DNA from: CAYUNT01 sp964446285
GTDB taxonomy: Bacteria > Sumerlaeota > Sumerlaeia > SLMS01 > CAYUNT01
Direction of reading: 5' to 3'
DNA: 26,571 nucleotides
Assembly: GCA_964446285.1 (NCBI GenBank)
Contig: CAYUNT010000043.1
Span: 1 to 26,571 of the forward strand
Each line of letters begins with the position of its first letter. Position 1 is the first letter of the stretch. Under the pieces are notes generated by a model. It worked only from the letters and a program-made list of their open reading frames with translations. It was not told the origin of the DNA and did no database searches. Positions 23,813 to 26,571 of the stretch are shown piece by piece. The position numbers and the translations under genes were made by a program.

Positions 23813-25471
23813 ATGGCTTCTTCACGATCCGCCGCCTTATCGAAATCCGCCTCCGCTTCCTCGCGTTCTTCCACCGCCCCGCGTTCCGCCACTGCTCCGC
23901 ACTCCGCTAACCGCTCGCTTCTTTTGGGCCTCGATATTGGCACCACGGGCGTGAAGGGATTGCTCATGCGCCCCGACGGCACGGTCCTCGCCACGCACGT
24001 CGAGGAATATCCGCTGCTCCTTCCCAAACCGGGCTGGGCTGAGCAGGACGCCGAGGAATGGTGGCGCGCCACAGCACGGGCCTGCCGGGCGCTTATCGGG
24101 CGCGCGGGCGCGGAGGGGCGCGATGTGGCCGCACTCAGTTTCTCGGGCCAGATGCACGGGCTGGTATGCCTCGACGCCGCCCAGCGTCCGCTGCGTCCGG
24201 CGATTTTGTGGTGCGATCAGCGCACGACCGCCGAATGCCGCCGCATCACGCAGGCGATTGGGTTCAAGCGCCTCCTGCGCACCGTGGGCAATCCCGCGCT
24301 CGAAGGCTTCACGCTGCCGAAAATCCTGTGGATGAAACGCAACGAACCGGCCGTGTATCGCCAGACGCGCCTGATGCTCCTGCCCAAGGATTTTGTGCGC
24401 CTGCGCATGACGGGCCGCGCGGCCATCGACGCCAGCGACGCGGCGGGCACGATCGCGATGGACATCTCGAAAAAGGCCTGGGCGGCGGACATCCTGAAGG
24501 ATTTGGGGATCGACGCGGGCCTCCTGCCTGAAATCATCGAGGCGACCGTTGCGGCGGGGACGCTCACGGACGAGGCGGCGCGCGCGTGCGGCCTCGCGCC
24601 TGGAACGCCCGTTATCGCAGGCGGGGCCGACAACGCCTGCGCCGCCGTCGGCAACGGCATCACGCGCGAGGGGCTGGTGGCCGTTTCGACCGGCACGTCG
24701 GGCACAGTGATCGCCCCGACGGCGCGTCCATTGCGCGATCCCGCCGGGCGCGCGCACACATTCAACCATGCCGTGCCGGAGCTGTGGTATGTGATGGGCG
24801 TTATGCTTTCGGCGGGCGGGTCGCTGCGCTGGTGGCGCGATGAATTTGGCGGTCCCGAACGCCTCGTCGCCGCGTCCTGCGGCCTGGACCCCTACGAATT
24901 GATGGGCCGCGAGGCGGAACGAGTGGCGCCGGGGTGCGAGGGCGCGATGTGGCTGCCTTATCTCACGGGCGAGCGCACGCCGCACGCCGATGCCAATGCG
25001 CGGGGCGTTTTGTTTGGACTTTCGGCCCGCCACACGCGCGGACACGCCATTCGCGCCGTCATGGAAGGCGTGGCGTTTGGACTGCGCGACAGCCTCGAGA
25101 TCATCCGCGCGCTGAAAATCCCCATCGAGGAAATCCGCCTGACCGGCGGCGGCGCGCGCAGTGCGCTGTGGCGTCAGATTCAGGCCGACGTGTTTGGATC
25201 ACCCGTCACCGTGCTACGCGGCAACGAAGGCCCTGCGTTTGGCGCGGCCATTCTTGCCGGAGTCGGCGCGGACGTGTATCCGTCATGCGACGCCGCCGCC
25301 CGCCGACTGCTCGCGCCGGACAAAAAGGGCAACAAAACTGTAAAAGGTGAAGTCGTGGAGCCGATTGCGAAGAACGTCGCGCTTTACGACCGCCTTTACG
25401 GCGTGTATCGCGACCTCTACCGTGCGCTAAAGCCATCCTTCGACGCCGCGGCGAAGATTGTCTCGGATTGA
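23813..25471 (+). CDS. xylB: Xylulokinase (FGGY carbohydrate kinase)
   Basis: Phosphorylates D-xylulose to xylulose 5-phosphate for the pentose phosphate pathway. The 552-residue protein has LLLGLDIGTTGVKGLLM, LSFSGQMHGLVCLD, AILWCDQRTTAEC, the catalytic-Asp segment AGGADNACAAVGNG, VSTGTSGTV and LTGERTPHADANARGVLFGLS, all close to bacterial XylB. About 34 Ser/Ala/Arg-rich residues precede the first strand; most XylB proteins start directly at that strand. The start at 23813 is supported by GGAG 8 bases upstream, and no later ATG would keep the phosphate-1 loop. Another FGGY substrate, such as ribulose, cannot be excluded, but the MHG motif favours xylulose. Confidence 0.92.
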   Translation: MASSRSAALSKSASASSRSSTAPRSATAPHSANRSLLLGLDIGTTGVKGLLMRPDGTVLATHVEEYPLLLPKPGWAEQDAEEWWRATARACRALIGRAGAEGRDVAALSFSGQMHGLVCLDAAQRPLRPAILWCDQRTTAECRRITQAIGFKRLLRTVGNPALEGFTLPKILWMKRNEPAVYRQTRLMLLPKDFVRLRMTGRAAIDASDAAGTIAMDISKKAWAADILKDLGIDAGLLPEIIEATVAAGTLTDEAARACGLAPGTPVIAGGADNACAAVGNGITREGLVAVSTGTSGTVIAPTARPLRDPAGRAHTFNHAVPELWYVMGVMLSAGGSLRWWRDEFGGPERLVAASCGLDPYELMGREAERVAPGCEGAMWLPYLTGERTPHADANARGVLFGLSARHTRGHAIRAVMEGVAFGLRDSLEIIRALKIPIEEIRLTGGGARSALWRQIQADVFGSPVTVLRGNEGPAFGAAILAGVGADVYPSCDAAARRLLAPDKKGNKTVKGEVVEPIAKNVALYDRLYGVYRDLYRALKPSFDAAAKIVSD

Positions 25472-25505
25472 TTGTTGTTTGCCTTCTATGCCAGAATTAT
25501 CGCTG

Positions 25506-25555
25506 TGCGCCGAATTGTGGCCGGCGCATTGGGGTGTTTTTGCGCCGCAACGGCG
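25506..25555 (+). promoter_or_regulatory. Terminator/attenuator-like four-arm structure
   Basis: Arms in order: 1 TGCGCCG (25506-25512), 2 CGGCGCA (25522-25528), 3 TGCGCCG (25541-25547) and 4 CGGCG (25551-25555). Arm 2 pairs perfectly with arm 1 or arm 3, and arm 3 also pairs with arm 4. Five T residues (25537-25541) follow the 1:2 hairpin after 8 bases. It could be an xylB terminator, or an attenuator controlling read-through into the gene at 25616. Confidence 0.5.
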
Positions 25556-25615
25556 AGAAATGCGAGCCTCCTGTTCTGCCCATTCCGCCTGGCATCGGAA
25601 GGATATTGAGAATCT

Positions 25616-26461
25616 ATGACCAAATTGCTTGAAAATCAAACGAGCCTGATCCTTTGGGGAGGCCGCGGGATTGGCCGGGCCGTAACACTCGCCTTGGCGC
25701 GCAATGGTTCCGCTGTGGCTTTTGTGGACCCCGATTCCGGCGAAGTGGACAAAGTCGGGACGTTGCTTTTCACGAAAAAGGCGGATTCGCTCGGGATTAC
25801 GGCGGCGGGATTGGCGTCGCTCGAAGCGGATGCCTTTTCCGAAGCGCTCGATACGGCGTGCGATCAGGCGGCGGGCGGATTTCAGTTTTTCCACCGCGCC
25901 GTGATTTGCGCCGGAATGGACGCGCGGTTCTGGGGAGGTTCAGGCGGCGCGGACGAAGCTGCTCCGGGCGCCAAGGCGGGCAGCGAGGCGCGCGCACAGC
26001 GTCTGGACACAGCGGTTCAGCGTGTAATCCGGCTTATGGCGGGCCAGAAAAGCGGCGAGCGCGGGCATGTGCTGGCTCTTTGGCCGCTTGTGGCCGACGA
26101 TTTCTCCGCGGGCGGAGCGGCGCGCGCGGTCCAGACAGGGATGGCTGTTCTCAATCGCTGCCGCGATGAGGCGGCGCGCCGGGGCATTGGCCTGACCATC
26201 GTCCGCATTGGCGCTTCCGAGGCAAATCCGTGGTCATCGCCTGGGGTCGGCGGCGCGGCGGCGGCCGGAACGCCGGCTGAATCCGCCGGGCAGACCTCCG
26301 GAGCCATAGCGGCGGCCGTCGCGGCCGAAAGCCTGCGCCTTGGAGAAATTGCAGATGCCATCGCGCTTTTGGCCACGATGCCCCGCCGCGTGCTCGTGCG
26401 CGAAATTGTGCTCTCCGCATGGCCGGATGGGCCGGGGCGCGCGGGCAAATCGCGAAAATAG
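25616..26461 (+). CDS. SDR-fold protein lacking the catalytic Ser-Tyr-Lys
   Basis: A 281-residue short-chain dehydrogenase/reductase relative. The N-terminal Rossmann motif GGRGIGRAVTLALARNGSAVAFVDPDS and the ICAG equivalent of NNAG are present. In the strand where the catalytic Ser should lie it reads HVLALWPLVADDFSAGG, and where YxxxK is expected it reads AARAVQTGMAVLN, so all three catalytic positions appear lost. The following EAARRGIGLTIVRIG is again typical SDR. Two Gly/Ala-rich inserts (about 100-125 and 205-235) are unusual. It may bind a nucleotide without oxidoreductase activity. It follows xylB by 144 bases with an attenuator-like structure between. Function unknown. Confidence 0.7.
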   Translation: MTKLLENQTSLILWGGRGIGRAVTLALARNGSAVAFVDPDSGEVDKVGTLLFTKKADSLGITAAGLASLEADAFSEALDTACDQAAGGFQFFHRAVICAGMDARFWGGSGGADEAAPGAKAGSEARAQRLDTAVQRVIRLMAGQKSGERGHVLALWPLVADDFSAGGAARAVQTGMAVLNRCRDEAARRGIGLTIVRIGASEANPWSSPGVGGAAAAGTPAESAGQTSGAIAAAVAAESLRLGEIADAIALLATMPRRVLVREIVLSAWPDGPGRAGKSRK

Positions 26462-26549
26462 CTGGTTGTCTTGGAGCACCTTGCGGCTGGGGAACAGCGT
26501 GGGGCTTGCCGAAGAATGATACCAATTTCCCGTAATTCTGTTCCCTGAA

Positions 26550-26568
26550 TTTGCTCTGAAGGAGCAAA
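26550..26568. other. 7-bp stem-loop at the window edge
   Basis: TTTGCTC (26550-26556) and GAGCAAA (26562-26568) form a perfect stem around a 5-base loop, 89 bases after the SDR-like gene. The window ends three bases later, so whether a T run follows cannot be seen. Confidence 0.35.
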
Positions 26569-26571
26569 AGA

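Overview
The window reads as a chromosomal segment of an uncultured Gram-negative bacterium of fairly high GC (roughly 57-60% by eye). The evidence is a heptosyltransferase-type GT9 enzyme, Sec signal peptides without Gram-positive anchors, and mostly plain AGGAG-type ribosome sites. The gene mix (STAS/RsbW/RsbU partner switching, GT9 with a Cys-rich N-terminus, LarC, GspE-like fragment, short 7- and 9-bp degenerate intergenic repeats) reminds me of deep-branching candidate phyla such as Sumerlaeota or Hydrogenedentota, or PVC relatives. This placement is a guess from memory and untested. No rRNA, tRNA, CRISPR array, insertion sequence or phage gene was seen, and no gene-free stretch exceeds 300 bases.

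Layout. 267-8621 (+): NADP-type glutamate dehydrogenase; a protein with a type II secretion/pilus ATPase N-module but no ATPase; then a closely spaced run of Nnr (NAD(P)HX repair), a UgpB-like solute-binding protein, LarC and a SAM methyltransferase. 8599-11793 (-): a pterin pair (FolX-like plus FolK-like), a repeat patch, then GT9 and GT2 glycosyltransferases. 12028-13401 (+): a secreted FecR-like/Ig-like/TPR-like protein. 13414-21360 (-): the highlight, eight genes forming a signalling relay (two STAS proteins, a dCache histidine kinase, a lone receiver, a receiver-PP2C phosphatase, an RsbW-type kinase, a STAS antagonist and a 798-residue STAS-kinase fusion). 21553-22545 (-): a secreted transglutaminase-like protein. 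22704-26461 (+): PsuG, a xylulokinase-type FGGY kinase behind a LacI-type palindrome, and an SDR-fold protein that has lost its catalytic residues.

How the genes may work together. In the signalling cluster the membrane histidine kinase should sense a periplasmic ligand and phosphorylate one or both receivers. The receiver-PP2C protein would dephosphorylate STAS antagonists, which bind or release the single RsbW-like kinase. No sigma factor is present, so the output is unknown. The last gene, in which a STAS domain is tethered to a small-molecule-kinase-like domain, is the best local candidate for an unusual output. Elsewhere the genes look like ordinary nitrogen, sugar, cofactor-repair and surface-glycan metabolism, with several orphans (LarC without LarA/B/E, a binding protein without its permease, PsuG without PsuK).
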